NCBI RefSeq assembly: GCF_002262875.1
Contig: NZ_NKYE01000005.1
Span: 248,001-312,000, forward strand
Direction: 5' to 3'
Source of the DNA: Amycolatopsis antarctica
GTDB taxonomy: Bacteria; Actinomycetota; Actinomycetes; Mycobacteriales; Pseudonocardiaceae
DNA length: 64,000 bases
The notes beneath the pieces are model-generated. The model ran no database searches, was not told the origin of the DNA, and was given only the letters and a program-made list of their open reading frames with translations. Every line of letters begins with the position of its first letter. The first letter of the stretch is position 1. Position numbers and translations under genes: made by a program. Of this stretch, positions 17,673 to 30,067 are shown one piece after another.

Positions 17673-18677
17673 ATGCTGAGATTCATCGTCCGTCGGTTGC
17701 TACAGGCAATTCCGACCCTCCTGGTCCTGTCCATCCTGGTCTTCGCCTGGCTGCGGGCTCTGCCCGGCGGCCCCGCGAGCGCGCTGCTCGGCGACAAGGC
17801 GACCCCCGAGAAGATCGCGCAGCTCAATGCGATCCTGGGGCTCGACCAGCCGATTTTCGTGCAGTACTTCAAGTTCCTCGGCCGGGTCCTCACCGGTGAC
17901 TTCGGTTCCTCGCTGGTGTCCGCCCAGCCGGTGCTGGAGGAGATCGGCCGCACCTTCCCGGCGACGGTCGAACTCTCGGTCGCCGCGTTGTTCCTCGCGG
18001 TCGTCTTCGGTATCCCGCTCGGGTACGTCGCGGCCCGGTTCCGGGGCCGGTTCCTGGACAACGCCACCGTGATGACCACGCTGGTCGGGGTCGCGGTGCC
18101 GGTGTTCTTCCTTGGCTTCCTGCTCAAGTTCGTCTTCGCCAGCAACCTGGCGATCCTGCCCCCCTCGGGCAGACAGGACGTCACGATCGACGCCACCAAC
18201 GTCACCGGCTTCGTGCTCCTGGACGGTCTGCTGACCGGCGAGTACGACGCGAGCTGGGACGGTTTCCTGCACCTGATCCTGCCCGCGGTCACGCTGGCCA
18301 CGATCCCGTTCGCGGTGATCGTCCGGATCACCAGGGCTTCCGTGCTCGACGTGCTCGACGAGGACTTCGTCCGCACGGCCGAGTCGAAGGGCCTGACCAC
18401 CTCGGTGATCCGGCGCAGGCACGTGCTGCGCAACGGATTGCTGCCGGTGTCCACCACGATCGGCCTGCAGACCGGCCTGTTGCTGGCGGGTGCGGTGCTG
18501 ACCGAGAAGGTGTTCAACTGGGGCGGTGTGGGCTCCTTGCTGGAGGAGGCGATCAATCTACGTGACTATCCACGGCTGCAGGCCCTGCTGCTGCTGGCCG
18601 CGCTCGTCTACGTGCTGGTGAACCTCATCGTCGACGTCTCCTACGCCATCATCGACCCGAGGGTGCGTGTGCGATGA
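17673..18677 (+). CDS. Peptide ABC transporter permease (DppB/OppB type)
   Basis: The 334-residue inner-membrane protein starts MLRFIVRRLLQAIPTLL, the usual DppB N-terminus, and has six predicted membrane segments. The EAA-loop is around DFVRTAESKGL (about residues 232-242), which contacts the ATPases. The GLQTGLLLAGAVLTEKVFNW motif near the end is the DppB signature. It pairs with the next gene to form the channel. Its stop overlaps the next start by four bases (ATGA), which indicates translational coupling. Confidence 0.95.
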   Translation: MLRFIVRRLLQAIPTLLVLSILVFAWLRALPGGPASALLGDKATPEKIAQLNAILGLDQPIFVQYFKFLGRVLTGDFGSSLVSAQPVLEEIGRTFPATVELSVAALFLAVVFGIPLGYVAARFRGRFLDNATVMTTLVGVAVPVFFLGFLLKFVFASNLAILPPSGRQDVTIDATNVTGFVLLDGLLTGEYDASWDGFLHLILPAVTLATIPFAVIVRITRASVLDVLDEDFVRTAESKGLTTSVIRRRHVLRNGLLPVSTTIGLQTGLLLAGAVLTEKVFNWGGVGSLLEEAINLRDYPRLQALLLLAALVYVLVNLIVDVSYAIIDPRVRVR

Positions 18678-19609
18678 CCGGATCGAAGCTGTTGCAGCGC
18701 AAGAAGGACCGCATCGATTCGCTGGCCGAGTCCGGCGGCGGGACCAGCCTTGCCAAGGACGCCTTCAAGCGGATGTCGCAGAGCCCGGTGGCCATCACCG
18801 GTGCCGTGATCGTCGTCCTGTTCATCCTGCTGGCCGCGCTCTCCCCGGTCCTCGCGCCGAAGGACCCGTTCCTTCGTTACGGAGAACTGCAGGAGGGCCT
18901 GCGGCCGGACTCGATCCCCGGATCGATGCCCGGCTTCCTGCTCGGCAGTGACCAGAACGGCTACGACTTCTTCTCCCGGTTGCTGGTGGGCTCACAGCAG
19001 ACGCTGATCGTCGGTGTGTTCGCGACGCTGATCGGTCTCGTCGTCGGGATGCTCATCGGCGGGCTGGCCGGTGCGCTGGGCGGCTGGGTGGACACCCTGC
19101 TGATGCGGATGACCGACATCATGCTGTCGATCCCGTCGCTGCTGCTGGCCATCTCCATCGCCGCGCTGTTCCTCCAGGGCAACCAGACGACGCTGATCTT
19201 CGCCGTCGCCACGGTGACCGTGCCGATCTTCGCCCGGCTGCTGCGCGGGGCGATGCTCGCGCAGCGATCCAGCGACCACGTGCTCGCCGCGACGGCGCTG
19301 GGCGTGAAGAAGTCGACGATCGTGTTCCGGCATATTCTGCCGAACTCGGTGGGCCCGGTCATCGTCCAGGCGACGCTGACGCTGGCGACGACGATCCTGG
19401 ACGCGGCGGCGCTGTCGTTCCTCGGTCTCGGCGACCCGGACCCCTCGCGTGCCGAGTGGGGCCTGATGCTCGCCAACGCGCAGCGCTACCTCGACGTCAA
19501 GCCGGAACTCGCGTTCTATCCCGCCATCGCGATCATCATCATCGCGCTGGGGTTCACGCTGCTCGGCGAGTCGCTGCGCGAATCCCTCGACCCGAAAAAC
19601 AGGAGGTGA
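18674..19609 (+). CDS. Peptide ABC transporter permease (DppC/OppC type)
   Basis: The 311-residue membrane protein has a cytoplasmic N-terminus, a first membrane segment (about 38-58), then the DppC-type FLLGSDQNGYDFFSRLLVGSQ and an EAA-loop around HVLAATALGVKKSTIVFRHI. SFLGLGDPDPSRAEWGLML near the C-terminus is a DppC hallmark. It is the second half of the translocation channel. The next gene follows six bases after its stop, with the ribosome site AGGAGGTGA overlapping that stop. Confidence 0.95.
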   Translation: MTGSKLLQRKKDRIDSLAESGGGTSLAKDAFKRMSQSPVAITGAVIVVLFILLAALSPVLAPKDPFLRYGELQEGLRPDSIPGSMPGFLLGSDQNGYDFFSRLLVGSQQTLIVGVFATLIGLVVGMLIGGLAGALGGWVDTLLMRMTDIMLSIPSLLLAISIAALFLQGNQTTLIFAVATVTVPIFARLLRGAMLAQRSSDHVLAATALGVKKSTIVFRHILPNSVGPVIVQATLTLATTILDAAALSFLGLGDPDPSRAEWGLMLANAQRYLDVKPELAFYPAIAIIIIALGFTLLGESLRESLDPKNRR

Positions 19610-19615
19610 ACCGGT

Positions 19616-20604
<989 letters not shown>

Positions 20605-20608
<4 letters not shown>

Positions 20609-21765
20609 CGGCGGAGGCCACGGGAACCGGATCATCCACACCGTCCGCATCGGACGGTCAGGGCGAGGTGCTGGTGTCCATCGAGGACATCAAGGTGCAC
20701 TTCCCGATCAAGCGCGGCATCGTGTTCGACAAGACGATCGGGTACGTCTACGCCGTGGACGGGGTGGACCTGGAAGTGCGTCGCGGTGAGACCTACGGTC
20801 TCGTCGGCGAGTCCGGCTGCGGCAAGACGACGCTGGGCCGCGGGCTGCTGAAGCTGGTCGAGCCCACCGGTGGCAAGGTGACCTTCGACGGCATCGACGT
20901 GTCCACGCTCAAGGGCGAGGACCTGCGCAAGATGCGCCGCCGGATGCAGATGGTGTTCCAGGATCCGTTGTCCAGCCTGGATCCCCGGCAGTCCGTCGAG
21001 TCGATCCTCGTCGAGGGGATGCGTGCGCACGGACTGGACAAGGGCAAGGAGAGCACCCGTAACCGGTTGCTCGAACTGCTCGACGCGGTCGGCCTGCCCG
21101 CCAACTCGCTGTACAAGTACCCGCACGAGTTCTCCGGCGGACAGCGCCAGCGCATCGGTATCGCGCGGGCGCTGGCGGTGGAGCCGGACCTGATCGTCGC
21201 CGACGAGCCGGTGTCCGCACTGGACGTCTCGGTGCAGGCGCAGGTGATCAACCTCCTGGAGGATCTGCAGCAGGAGTTCGGCCTGACCTACCTGGTGATC
21301 GCGCACGATCTCGCCGTCGTCCGGCACATCTCCGACCGGATCGGCGTGATGTACCTCGGCTCACTGGTCGAGGAGACGGACGCGGACACCCTGTACGCCG
21401 AGCCGATGCACCCATACACGAAGGCGCTGCTGTCGGCGATCCCGGTGCCGGACCCGACGGTGGAGGACACCCGTGAGCAGATCCTGCTCGCCGGCGACCT
21501 GCCCTCGCCCGCCAACCCGCCGAGTGGCTGCCGGTTCCACACCCGGTGCCCGTGGCGGCAGGAGACCAAGTGCGACACGGAGCGTCCGGCGCTGCGGGAA
21601 GTCGCCGGTGGCGGGCACCGCGTCGCCTGCCACTTCGCGGAGGACATCCACGCCGGGCGGATCACGCCGCACGCCGTGGAGGCGACCGTGGTCGATCCGA
21701 CCACGGGGGATTCCGGCGTCGACGTCCCGCACGCGGGTTCGGTGACTGAGGTGCTCGGCGGCTGA
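20605..21765 (+). CDS. Peptide ABC transporter ATP-binding protein (DppF/OppF type)
   Basis: The 386-residue ATPase has Walker [23 protein letters not shown], the signature FSGGQRQR, Walker [14 protein letters not shown] and IAHDLAVV. The C-terminal [20 protein letters not shown] is the oligopeptide-transporter C-terminal domain. An extra tail of about 50 residues after it is less conserved. The ATG in the ATGA overlap with dppD is preferred to an upstream start, since translational coupling is used elsewhere in the operon. It is the last gene and is followed by a terminator. Confidence 0.95.
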
Positions 21766-21779
21766 GTCCCGCCGCTCGT

Positions 21780-21822
21780 ACGCCGGACGCCCCTGGCCAG
21801 CACGGCCAGGGGCGTCCGGCGT
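21780..21822 (+). terminator. Terminator of the peptide ABC operon
   Basis: Perfect 19-bp arms (ACGCCGGACGCCCCTGGCC and its complement) around a five-base loop AGCAC, followed by TTTCC. It lies 15 bases after the last stop codon. Confidence 0.85.
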
Positions 21823-21978
21823 TTCCACCCCTTCGCCGCCGTGTCGCCGGAGGGGTGTTACGAAATCGGGGGCCGGAGAGATTCCTTCAAAGAGAACGTC
21901 GCCCGGTGTCGATTCCGGCCCGGGCCGTTCGACGCGTAGGTGGAAGAGACCACGGCACAGCGGCAAAAGGGGAAGACC

Positions 21979-22404
21979 ATGCGATTCATGATCATCGTGA
22001 AGGGCAACGAGGACTACGAGGGCGGCGCCATGCCGACCGAGGAGCAGCTCAACGCGATGGGCAAGTACAACGAGGAGATGGTCAAGGCCGGGGTGATGGT
22101 GGCCGGTGAGGGCCTGCACCCGAGTTCCAAGGGTGCGCGGGTCACCTTCCCGGCCGGGAAGGTCAGCATCACCGACGGACCGTTCAGTGAGGCCAAGGAG
22201 CTGATCGGCGGCTTCTCGATCATCAAGGTGGACTCCCGCGAGGAGGCGTACGACTGGCTGCGCCGCTGGCCGGGCGCCGAGGGTGACGAGCTGGAGCTGC
22301 GCCAGATCTTCGAGGCGGAGGACTTCGGCGACGCCTTCACCCCGGAAGCGAGGGCCACCGAGGAACGCCTGCGCGAAGAGGTCGCAGCACAGCACGCACA
22401 GTGA
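21979..22404 (+). CDS. YCII-family protein (DGPF domain)
   Basis: The 141-residue protein begins MRFMIIVKGNEDYEGG and has the DGPFSEAKELIGGF signature of the YCII/DGPF family, with a predicted ferredoxin-like alpha/beta fold. A role in secondary metabolism, or as a fused partner of ECF sigma factors, is known for some members, but the biochemical function is not established. The ATG after AAAAGGGGAAGACC is preferred over an upstream start. No sigma factor lies beside it here. Confidence 0.85.
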   Translation: MRFMIIVKGNEDYEGGAMPTEEQLNAMGKYNEEMVKAGVMVAGEGLHPSSKGARVTFPAGKVSITDGPFSEAKELIGGFSIIKVDSREEAYDWLRRWPGAEGDELELRQIFEAEDFGDAFTPEARATEERLREEVAAQHAQ

Positions 22405-22410
22405 CCGGCC

Positions 22411-22442
22411 GGTCCCGGGCGGGCGACCGTCCGCCCGGGACC
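22411..22442 (+). terminator. Hairpin after the YCII gene, possible terminator
   Basis: Perfect 12-bp arms GGTCCCGGGCGG / CCGCCCGGGACC with an 8-base loop, seven bases after the stop codon. There is no T-run, so termination is likely but not certain. Confidence 0.6.
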
Positions 22443-22512
22443 ACCCGCTTCGCCGGGCTACTTCACCGAACTTCGTGCGCAGGCCGCACCCGAACGGGCA
22501 GAATCACCGCCC

Positions 22513-23154
22513 ATGCAGGTCACCGTGCTCGGATCGAGCGGACGCACCGGAATCCACGTCGTACGCCTGCTCCGCAGGCACGGGCACACGGTGTACGCCG
22601 GGCTGCGCAGCACACGCCACGGCGAGGCCGTCGCCGGGCTCGGCGCCCGGCCGGTACCCGCCGATCTCGCGTCCGATCCGGCCTCGCTGGTGGAGGCGTT
22701 CACCGGTTCCCAGGCCGTGATCAACACGGCCGGGGCCGCGGATCCCGACCCGTCCGCCGTCAACCTGGTCGACCGGGACGGGGCGATCGCCGCGATCCAC
22801 GCCGCCGAGCAGGCCGGTGTCCAGCGGTACGTCCAGCTCTCCGCGCAGTTCGCCGACTCGCCGGACCAGGGCGACCGGCTGGTCCGTTCGATCCTGCTGG
22901 CCAAGCAGGTGTCGGACAGCAAGCTGCGGCGTTCCAGCCTGATCTGGACCATCGTGCGCCCCGGCAACCTGACCGACGATCAGGGCACCGGCAGGGTCAA
23001 GGTCGCCGGTCACCTGGAGCCCGGCACGGTCGCCCGCGCCGACGTGGCCTCGGTACTTGTCGGGGCGCTGTCCGAACCGCGCACCGAGAACCAGGCCTTC
23101 GACGTGCTGACCGGCGACGTCCCGGTCGGCGCCGCGCTCGCCTCGATGGGGTGA
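22513..23154 (+). CDS. NAD(P)-binding atypical SDR (NmrA/YwnB-like)
   Basis: The 213-residue protein has the atypical short-chain-dehydrogenase glycine motif VLGSSGRTGIHVVRLL at residues 5-20 and an NADP-preferring RST segment at about 33-35. VINTAGAADPD and YVQLSAQFAD follow, and then WTIVRPGNLTDD, the structural pattern of NmrA/YwnB-type proteins. The canonical catalytic Tyr-x-x-x-Lys is not evident, so it may act as a redox sensor or a reductase of unknown substrate. It starts at ATG and converges with the gene on the other strand. Confidence 0.85.
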   Translation: MQVTVLGSSGRTGIHVVRLLRRHGHTVYAGLRSTRHGEAVAGLGARPVPADLASDPASLVEAFTGSQAVINTAGAADPDPSAVNLVDRDGAIAAIHAAEQAGVQRYVQLSAQFADSPDQGDRLVRSILLAKQVSDSKLRRSSLIWTIVRPGNLTDDQGTGRVKVAGHLEPGTVARADVASVLVGALSEPRTENQAFDVLTGDVPVGAALASMG

Positions 23155-23200
23155 CCGCCGGGCGTCCGGCCGCGGGTTCACGCCGAGTTGAGCGTGAGCG

Positions 23201-23782
23201 TCAGGTGTTCTCCACCCGCCTGCGGACGACGGCGCTGAGGCAGGCCCCCAGCGCGGCGGCGATGGCCAGCGAGATCAGCAGGCTGACGCCGGGCTCCTGG
23301 ACGAACTGTCCGCCAAGGTAACCGAGCAGCGCGACGTAGCCGGACCACAGCGTCACACCGATGGCGGACGCGGTGAGGAACTGCATCCGCGGCCAGCGCA
23401 TCGCCCCGGCGAGCAGTGAGCCGACCGTGCCGCCGGAGGGCAGCCAGCGGGCGATCACCAGGATCGCGTGCAGGTGGTCCTCGGCGTGCCGGTCGATCCA
23501 GCGCAGCCCGTTGTCGACGTTGCGGCGCCTGCGCAGGCGGTCGAGCACGGTCACACCGCGATGCCGGGCGAGCTGGTAGAGCACCTGGTCGGAGAGCAGG
23601 CAGCCGACGGCGGCCACCACGATCGCCGGCAGCAGCTCCGCCTGCCCCTGCGCCGCCGCCACGCCCATGCCCAGCAGTGCCACCTCGGTCGGGACGAGGG
23701 GCACCAGGGCGATCACGAAGAGCACCAGCAGCGCGGCTGTGGAAGCGTCCACAATGCTCACCAACGTCCGGGGCGGGAACAA
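23201..23782 (-). CDS. DedA/SNARE-associated-type membrane protein
   Basis: The 193-residue protein has about four hydrophobic segments. It carries the DedA-like motif region PTEVALLGMGVAAAQG, then VGCLLSDQVLYQLARHRG and VIARWLPSGGTVGSLLAGAM. The family (VTT/DedA) includes lipid scramblases and flippases in the cytoplasmic membrane. The start is uncertain, because the TTG at 23782 has little support and the GTG at 23761 is an alternative. It follows the TAP-like hydrolase gene by 34 bases on the same strand, so the two are probably an operon. Confidence 0.75.
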   Translation of the reverse strand: MFPPRTLVSIVDASTAALLVLFVIALVPLVPTEVALLGMGVAAAQGQAELLPAIVVAAVGCLLSDQVLYQLARHRGVTVLDRLRRRRNVDNGLRWIDRHAEDHLHAILVIARWLPSGGTVGSLLAGAMRWPRMQFLTASAIGVTLWSGYVALLGYLGGQFVQEPGVSLLISLAIAAALGACLSAVVRRRVENT

Positions 23783-23816
23783 GATTCCGGCGGACCAGTC
23801 GCACCTGAGAGCGTCC

Positions 23817-25352
23817 TCAGCGGCATGTGCGGTCCGCTTCCGGCGGCACCCCGTCGACCAGTGCGCGGGTGACGGGTTCGTCCACGCACTCGTTGCCGCG
23901 CAGGTAGTTCACGTGGGTGCCGGCCTCCAGCGTGAGCAGGCGTCCGCGTAGGGCGCGCGCCTGGTCGACGCCGTCGCGGTACGGGGTGGCCTGGTCACCG
24001 GTCGCCGCGATCAGCACCGGGGTCGGCAGGCCCGGAGCGTCCGGTGGGTGCGGCACCCAGGTCGGCGGGACCGGCCACGCGGTGCACGCGCTGAGCACGG
24101 AGCCGAGGCCGGGAGCGGGTGTACCCGAGGGGGAACGCAGGCCGACGGTCTCCCGGAACGGTGCTGCCACCCGGTAGGCCTCGGTGGCGGCACGGGCGGT
24201 CGCGGCGTCCGGACGCGCCTCGTCGATGCACCGGACCGCGGTCTCGTTTGCCACGTTCCGATCGTAGTCGCCGTTCGCGTCGCGCCGGTAATAGAACTCG
24301 TCGGCGAGCGCGAGCAGTTCGCTGCCGTTTTCGCTGTTCAGCGCGGTCAGGGCGGTGCGCGCCCGGTCACCGGCGCCCGCGGTGATGGCGGATGTCACGC
24401 CCAGCTCGGCGTCGCTGAACGTCAGCGAGCGCCCCTCCCCGGCCGGGGCGGGACGGTCCAGCAGGGGCAGCAGCAGCGCGTGCAGCCGTCCGGCCGCCGT
24501 GGCCGGGTCCGTCCCGAGCGGACAGTCCGGTGTGGACGCACAGTGCGCCGCGAACTCGTCGAACGCGCGCTGCACGGCACGGCCCCCGACGGCGGCGTCC
24601 GCCACGACGTCCGGTGGCCGCGTCGGAGCCGGACCGTCGAGCACCAAGGCCCGCACCGAGCCGGTGAACCGCTCGGCGTACTCGATCGCCGCGAGGGTTC
24701 CGGAGGACGCGCCGTACAGGGAGAGTTGCCGTTCACCGAGCGCGGAGCGCAGCACGTCCATGTCGCGGGCGACCTCGCGGGTGCCGAGTCCGGTCAGCAC
24801 CTCGGCCCCGCTGTTGCGCAGGCAGGCGTCCAGGTAGGCGCGGTCCTTCGCCTCACCGGGGGCGTCGGTTGCGCGGTCGCGTTCCCAGTCCGCATTGTCG
24901 TAGCACCGGGCCCGCAGGTCGCTGGTCCCGCTGCCGCGACGGTCGATGGCGACCACGTCGAAGCGTTCCCGCAGTTCGTCGTTGCCGAAGGTGGCGGCGG
25001 CGCTCATCCGGAACCGGACCCCGCCGCCGGTGTCGGTGGTGAGCACGCCGATACGGCGGTCCGGGTCGGTGGCGCGGTGCCGGGTCACTCCCGTGCGCAC
25101 GGTCCTTCCCGCCGGGTTCGCGTAGTCCAGCGGCGTTTCCAGCCAGGCGCAGTCGCTACCCTCCGGAGCGTCCGGCGAGCCGAACTCCGCGCAGGACCGC
25201 CAGTCCAGCGTCTGGCCGTAGAACCGTTCCAGTCCCGGCGGTACGGATCCGGCCGGGCCACGACGTTCGACGTCGCCGGGTGCCGGGCTGTTCGTGCAGG
25301 CGGCGAGCACCGTCACCAGCGCCAGCAGCACCGCGATCCGTACTCGCCCCAT
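23817..25352 (-). CDS. Secreted TAP-like alpha/beta-hydrolase lipoprotein
   Basis: The 511-residue protein has a lipoprotein signal peptide (MGRVRIAVLLALVTVLAAC, Cys about 19). Its alpha/beta-hydrolase fold carries the tripeptidyl-aminopeptidase-like features DWRSC...DCAWLETPLDYANPAG, VVAIDRRGSGTSD, nucleophile elbow LYGASSGT, and the C-terminal TAP domain with GTHVNYLRGNECVD. This family, including Streptomyces Tap, releases N-terminal peptides or related groups. The paired cysteines support an extracytoplasmic location. The ATG at 25352 is chosen because it starts the signal peptide; an in-frame upstream extension lacks this. Substrate specificity cannot be read from the sequence. Confidence 0.9.
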   Translation of the reverse strand: MGRVRIAVLLALVTVLAACTNSPAPGDVERRGPAGSVPPGLERFYGQTLDWRSCAEFGSPDAPEGSDCAWLETPLDYANPAGRTVRTGVTRHRATDPDRRIGVLTTDTGGGVRFRMSAAATFGNDELRERFDVVAIDRRGSGTSDLRARCYDNADWERDRATDAPGEAKDRAYLDACLRNSGAEVLTGLGTREVARDMDVLRSALGERQLSLYGASSGTLAAIEYAERFTGSVRALVLDGPAPTRPPDVVADAAVGGRAVQRAFDEFAAHCASTPDCPLGTDPATAAGRLHALLLPLLDRPAPAGEGRSLTFSDAELGVTSAITAGAGDRARTALTALNSENGSELLALADEFYYRRDANGDYDRNVANETAVRCIDEARPDAATARAATEAYRVAAPFRETVGLRSPSGTPAPGLGSVLSACTAWPVPPTWVPHPPDAPGLPTPVLIAATGDQATPYRDGVDQARALRGRLLTLEAGTHVNYLRGNECVDEPVTRALVDGVPPEADRTCR

Positions 25353-25483
25353 GCCCCCCGACGGTAGTGACCAGCGATCAGTCGCGCACCGCGGCGACGA
25401 ACGCCGCCCGGGCAAACCCCTTCGGACGGGATTTCACCCGGGCGGCGCTCCCGTTGCCAGGGCCGGAATTCCCGGTCCTGCGC

Positions 25484-27361
<1,878 letters not shown>

Positions 27362-27378
<17 letters not shown>

Positions 27379-27403
27379 AGCGAAGCAGGAGTGCGCGTGC
27401 CAC
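27362..27403 (-). CDS. leuL: Leucine leader peptide
   Basis: A 13-codon open frame GTG...TGA encodes MARALLLRCRDGA. It has three adjacent leucine codons, CTC, CTG and CTT, and ends about 97 bases before leuA. Short peptides with runs of the regulated amino acid are the hallmark of ribosome-mediated attenuation. No Shine-Dalgarno is evident, which is compatible with a leaderless start. It was found by reading the leuA leader, and codon content plus position are the only evidence. Confidence 0.75.
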
Positions 27404-27530
27404 GAACCGAGACTAACCGCCCGCATGGCGAGAAGGAAACCCGGTGTGACGCCAAACCGTTAACTTCCCGGGTACCGAGAATGTTACTCACCCGTAGCGT
27501 CCGACCGGCCGCCGTGTCAGACTGCCGTGC

Positions 27531-28016
27531 ATGGCCGAGCATGCCGAGAAGACCGGCAAGGAGCAGGTGAGCGCCGGACCCGAGGGGTCCGAGCCGCAGC
27601 ACCGTGCGGACGCGGGGGCAGCCGAGGCGCCGACGCAGGCGATCCCGCCCACGCCCGCCTACTCCGTGCCGGACGAGGACGAGGGCAAGAAGTCCGGCTC
27701 GAAGGTCGACTGGCGGGCCGCGAAGGACAAGGTCGTCGGCCTGATCGCCGGTATCGCGCGGTGGATCGGGCTCATCTTCGCGCTGATCCTGGTCATGCAC
27801 GTCATCTTCGTGGTCGGCGACGCCAACCCGGAAAACGGCATCGTGACCTTCGCCCGTGACTGGTCCGAGACCCTGTCGGTCGGCTTCAAGGACCTGTTCG
27901 CCCCGGCCGATCCGAAGCTCAGCGTCCTGGTCAACTACGGCATCGCCGCGCTGTTCTGGCTGGTCGTCTCGTCCATCGTCGCCAAGATCATCCGCCGCGT
28001 CGGCGGAGCGGGCTGA
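27531..28016 (+). CDS. Small membrane protein of unknown function
   Basis: The 161-residue protein has an acidic, disordered cytoplasmic N-terminus (about 1-60) and two hydrophobic segments (about 70-92, LIAGIARWIGLIFALILVMH; about 133-153, YGIAALFWLVVSSIVAKI). A short extracytoplasmic loop lies between them. I do not recognise a domain. It is divergent from the leuA leader and convergent with a nitroreductase gene. Confidence 0.75.
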   Translation: MAEHAEKTGKEQVSAGPEGSEPQHRADAGAAEAPTQAIPPTPAYSVPDEDEGKKSGSKVDWRAAKDKVVGLIAGIARWIGLIFALILVMHVIFVVGDANPENGIVTFARDWSETLSVGFKDLFAPADPKLSVLVNYGIAALFWLVVSSIVAKIIRRVGGAG

Positions 28017-28155
28017 CCCCGGGCGCGTCCGGACCGCAACGGACCAGGGGAGCAGCCGCTCCGGTCAGCGTGCGACGAATGTTTTCGCTTGCGGTACAAG
28101 GGAAGTCGTCGCCGTTCCGTCGTTCCACTTCGGACGGAACCGGCGGCGGACCGGG

Positions 28156-28746
28156 TCAGAACGCCGGATTTCCCCAGTCGCCCTCGTGGGCGAACTCCGA
28201 CAGCGCGATCCGGTCGCGGGGCGCCCGCTCGCGTTCCACGCGGCGCTCCTCGCCCAGCACCTCCGGCTCGGCCGCGCCACCCACGGCGATCGCGATCACC
28301 GGGCGGACGTCGTCCGGCAGCCCGAACTCCCGCCGCACGGCCTCCGCGTCGAATCCGGCCATCTGGTGCGCCACCAGCCCCTCGGCGACGGCCTGCAGCA
28401 CGAGGTTCGCGCTCGCCAGCCCGACACCGAACTCCGCGTAGGGAACCTCGCCTTTGTCGTTGCGCGCGGCGGCAAGGCCGACGAACAGCGCACTCGACCG
28501 CCGCGCCCAGCCCTGGTTGCTCTCGGTGAGCGTGCCGAGAATCCGGTCGAACGCCGCATCGGGGCGGATGCCGAACAGGAAGCGGGCGGGCTGGGTGTTG
28601 CCGTAGGACGGAGCCCAGCGGGCAGCTTCGAGCAGTGACCGGACGGTGCCCTGGTCGAGCTTGGTGTCCACGTCGAAGGCGCGCGGGCTCCAGCGGCGGG
28701 CGATCAGGTCGTGCACGGGTGCGCTCGTGTCGGCGGGTTTCTCCAT
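28156..28746 (-). CDS. Nitroreductase-family FMN protein
   Basis: The 196-residue protein has the nitroreductase core: an N-terminal IARRWSPRAFD (FMN-phosphate-binding Arg region), EAARWAPSYGNTQPARF, DAEAVRREFGLPDDVRPVIAIAVG and the C-terminal RDRIALSEFAHEGDWGNP. The family uses NAD(P)H and FMN to reduce nitro groups or quinones, and some members are dehalogenases or BluB-like. The substrate is unknown. The ATG at 28746 is chosen because it starts the conserved part. The next gene upstream on the same strand begins about 30 bases away, so an operon with the GT-C protein is possible. Confidence 0.88.
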   Translation of the reverse strand: MEKPADTSAPVHDLIARRWSPRAFDVDTKLDQGTVRSLLEAARWAPSYGNTQPARFLFGIRPDAAFDRILGTLTESNQGWARRSSALFVGLAAARNDKGEVPYAEFGVGLASANLVLQAVAEGLVAHQMAGFDAEAVRREFGLPDDVRPVIAIAVGGAAEPEVLGEERRVERERAPRDRIALSEFAHEGDWGNPAF

Positions 28747-28774
28747 GCCGCCACGATAATCGGCTCCCCCTGGC

Positions 28775-30067
28775 TCAGATCGCGTTCTCCCAGATGATGA
28801 GCGCGCAGTAACCGAACCAGGAACTCGCCACGGCGGCGCCACCGAGTACGAGCGCCCTCGTCGCCGTCCGCCGCCGGGCCAGCGCGACGGCCACCGGCAC
28901 CAGCAGCGTGAACGCGGGCAGCAGCAGCCGTGCCTTCGAGGTCATCAGTCCCGCGGAGCCCAGCGTCATCACCAGCACCCCCGCCCCGTAGACGAGCAAC
29001 GGCCATTCCAGCCGCCGCCGGTACGCGAACACCAGCAGCGCCACGAATCCGGCGGCCACCAGCACCGCGGCGACGTCCTGCCAGACGTCGAGGCGGGTGA
29101 TCGCCGTGCCGGCGAACCGCGTGGTGGCCAGCCCACCGTCGAAGTGCGACCCCCAGCCGTTCTCCTGCAGTTCCGTCCACGAGCCCATCCGGTCCAGCCA
29201 GTCCGCCTGCGGCCGGATCCAGTCGCCGGCCCAGGACAGGTAGCCGAGCAGCCCGGCGGGTGCGATCGCCGCGCCGAGCACGGCACCCACCCGGGACGGC
29301 AGATGGCGCGAACGCAGCGCGTGCAGCAGCGCGGCGAGCGCGACGGCCAGTACCAGCGCGACGACGGTCGGCCGGACCAGCCCGGCCAGTGCGCAGCAGC
29401 CGCCCGCCCACAGCCAGCGGCGTTCCAGCACGAAGACGAGCGCCCACGCGGCGAGCGCGCAGAACATCGCCTCGGAGTACGCCATGGACAGCACCACGCC
29501 CATCGGGGCGGCCGCGAACAGTGCGACGAGCACGTACCCGGCGACCGGGGAACCGCCCCGGACGATCCGGCCGAGCCGGGCCAGCGCGTACGCGGCCAGC
29601 ACCCCGGATGCGGTGCTCACGAGCAGCGCCGCCCCGGCGAGGGTGAGCCCGGGCAGGTGCTCCGCCCAGCGCACGATCGTCGGGTAACCGGGGAAGAAGG
29701 CGAGCGGCGTCTCGGCGCTCTGCGTGCCGTAGGCGTCGGCGAGCGTGTCCGGGGTGTCGGCGTAGCCGCCGGCGGCGATCCCGAGGTACCACTGGCCGTC
29801 CCATACCGTCAGCGCGGTGACCAGGTCGAACTCGCCGATCCGCCCGGCGATCCACAGCATCAGGACGCCGAACTCGCGGATGGCGAGGTAGATCAGCGCC
29901 GGTGCGAGCGCCGCCGCCACCCGGGCACCGGGCCGGGATCGTCCGCGATCCGGGAGCGTTCCCCTGGTGGGCGCGGGCTCCGGTGCCCACGCCGTTGCCC
30001 GGCCCGTCGTTGCTCGGTTCGTCGCTGCTCGGTTCGTCGTCCGGGTGGACGTCTGCGTGGACGGCAC
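28775..30067 (-). CDS. GT-C-type mannosyltransferase-like membrane protein (PIG-V-like)
   Basis: The 430-residue protein has a disordered, Thr/Arg-rich N-terminal tail of about 50 residues and then about eight to ten hydrophobic segments. The first extracytoplasmic loop carries TVWDGQWYLGIAAGGY, like the WDxxWY motif of PIG-V-type and actinobacterial polyprenyl-phosphate-mannose-dependent mannosyltransferases. FFPGYPTIVRW follows. It probably transfers mannose from a lipid donor to a cell-envelope glycan. The GTG is preceded by AAAGGAG at nine bases. The acceptor is not known. Confidence 0.8.
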   Translation of the reverse strand: MPSTQTSTRTTNRAATNRATTGRATAWAPEPAPTRGTLPDRGRSRPGARVAAALAPALIYLAIREFGVLMLWIAGRIGEFDLVTALTVWDGQWYLGIAAGGYADTPDTLADAYGTQSAETPLAFFPGYPTIVRWAEHLPGLTLAGAALLVSTASGVLAAYALARLGRIVRGGSPVAGYVLVALFAAAPMGVVLSMAYSEAMFCALAAWALVFVLERRWLWAGGCCALAGLVRPTVVALVLAVALAALLHALRSRHLPSRVGAVLGAAIAPAGLLGYLSWAGDWIRPQADWLDRMGSWTELQENGWGSHFDGGLATTRFAGTAITRLDVWQDVAAVLVAAGFVALLVFAYRRRLEWPLLVYGAGVLVMTLGSAGLMTSKARLLLPAFTLLVPVAVALARRRTATRALVLGGAAVASSWFGYCALIIWENAI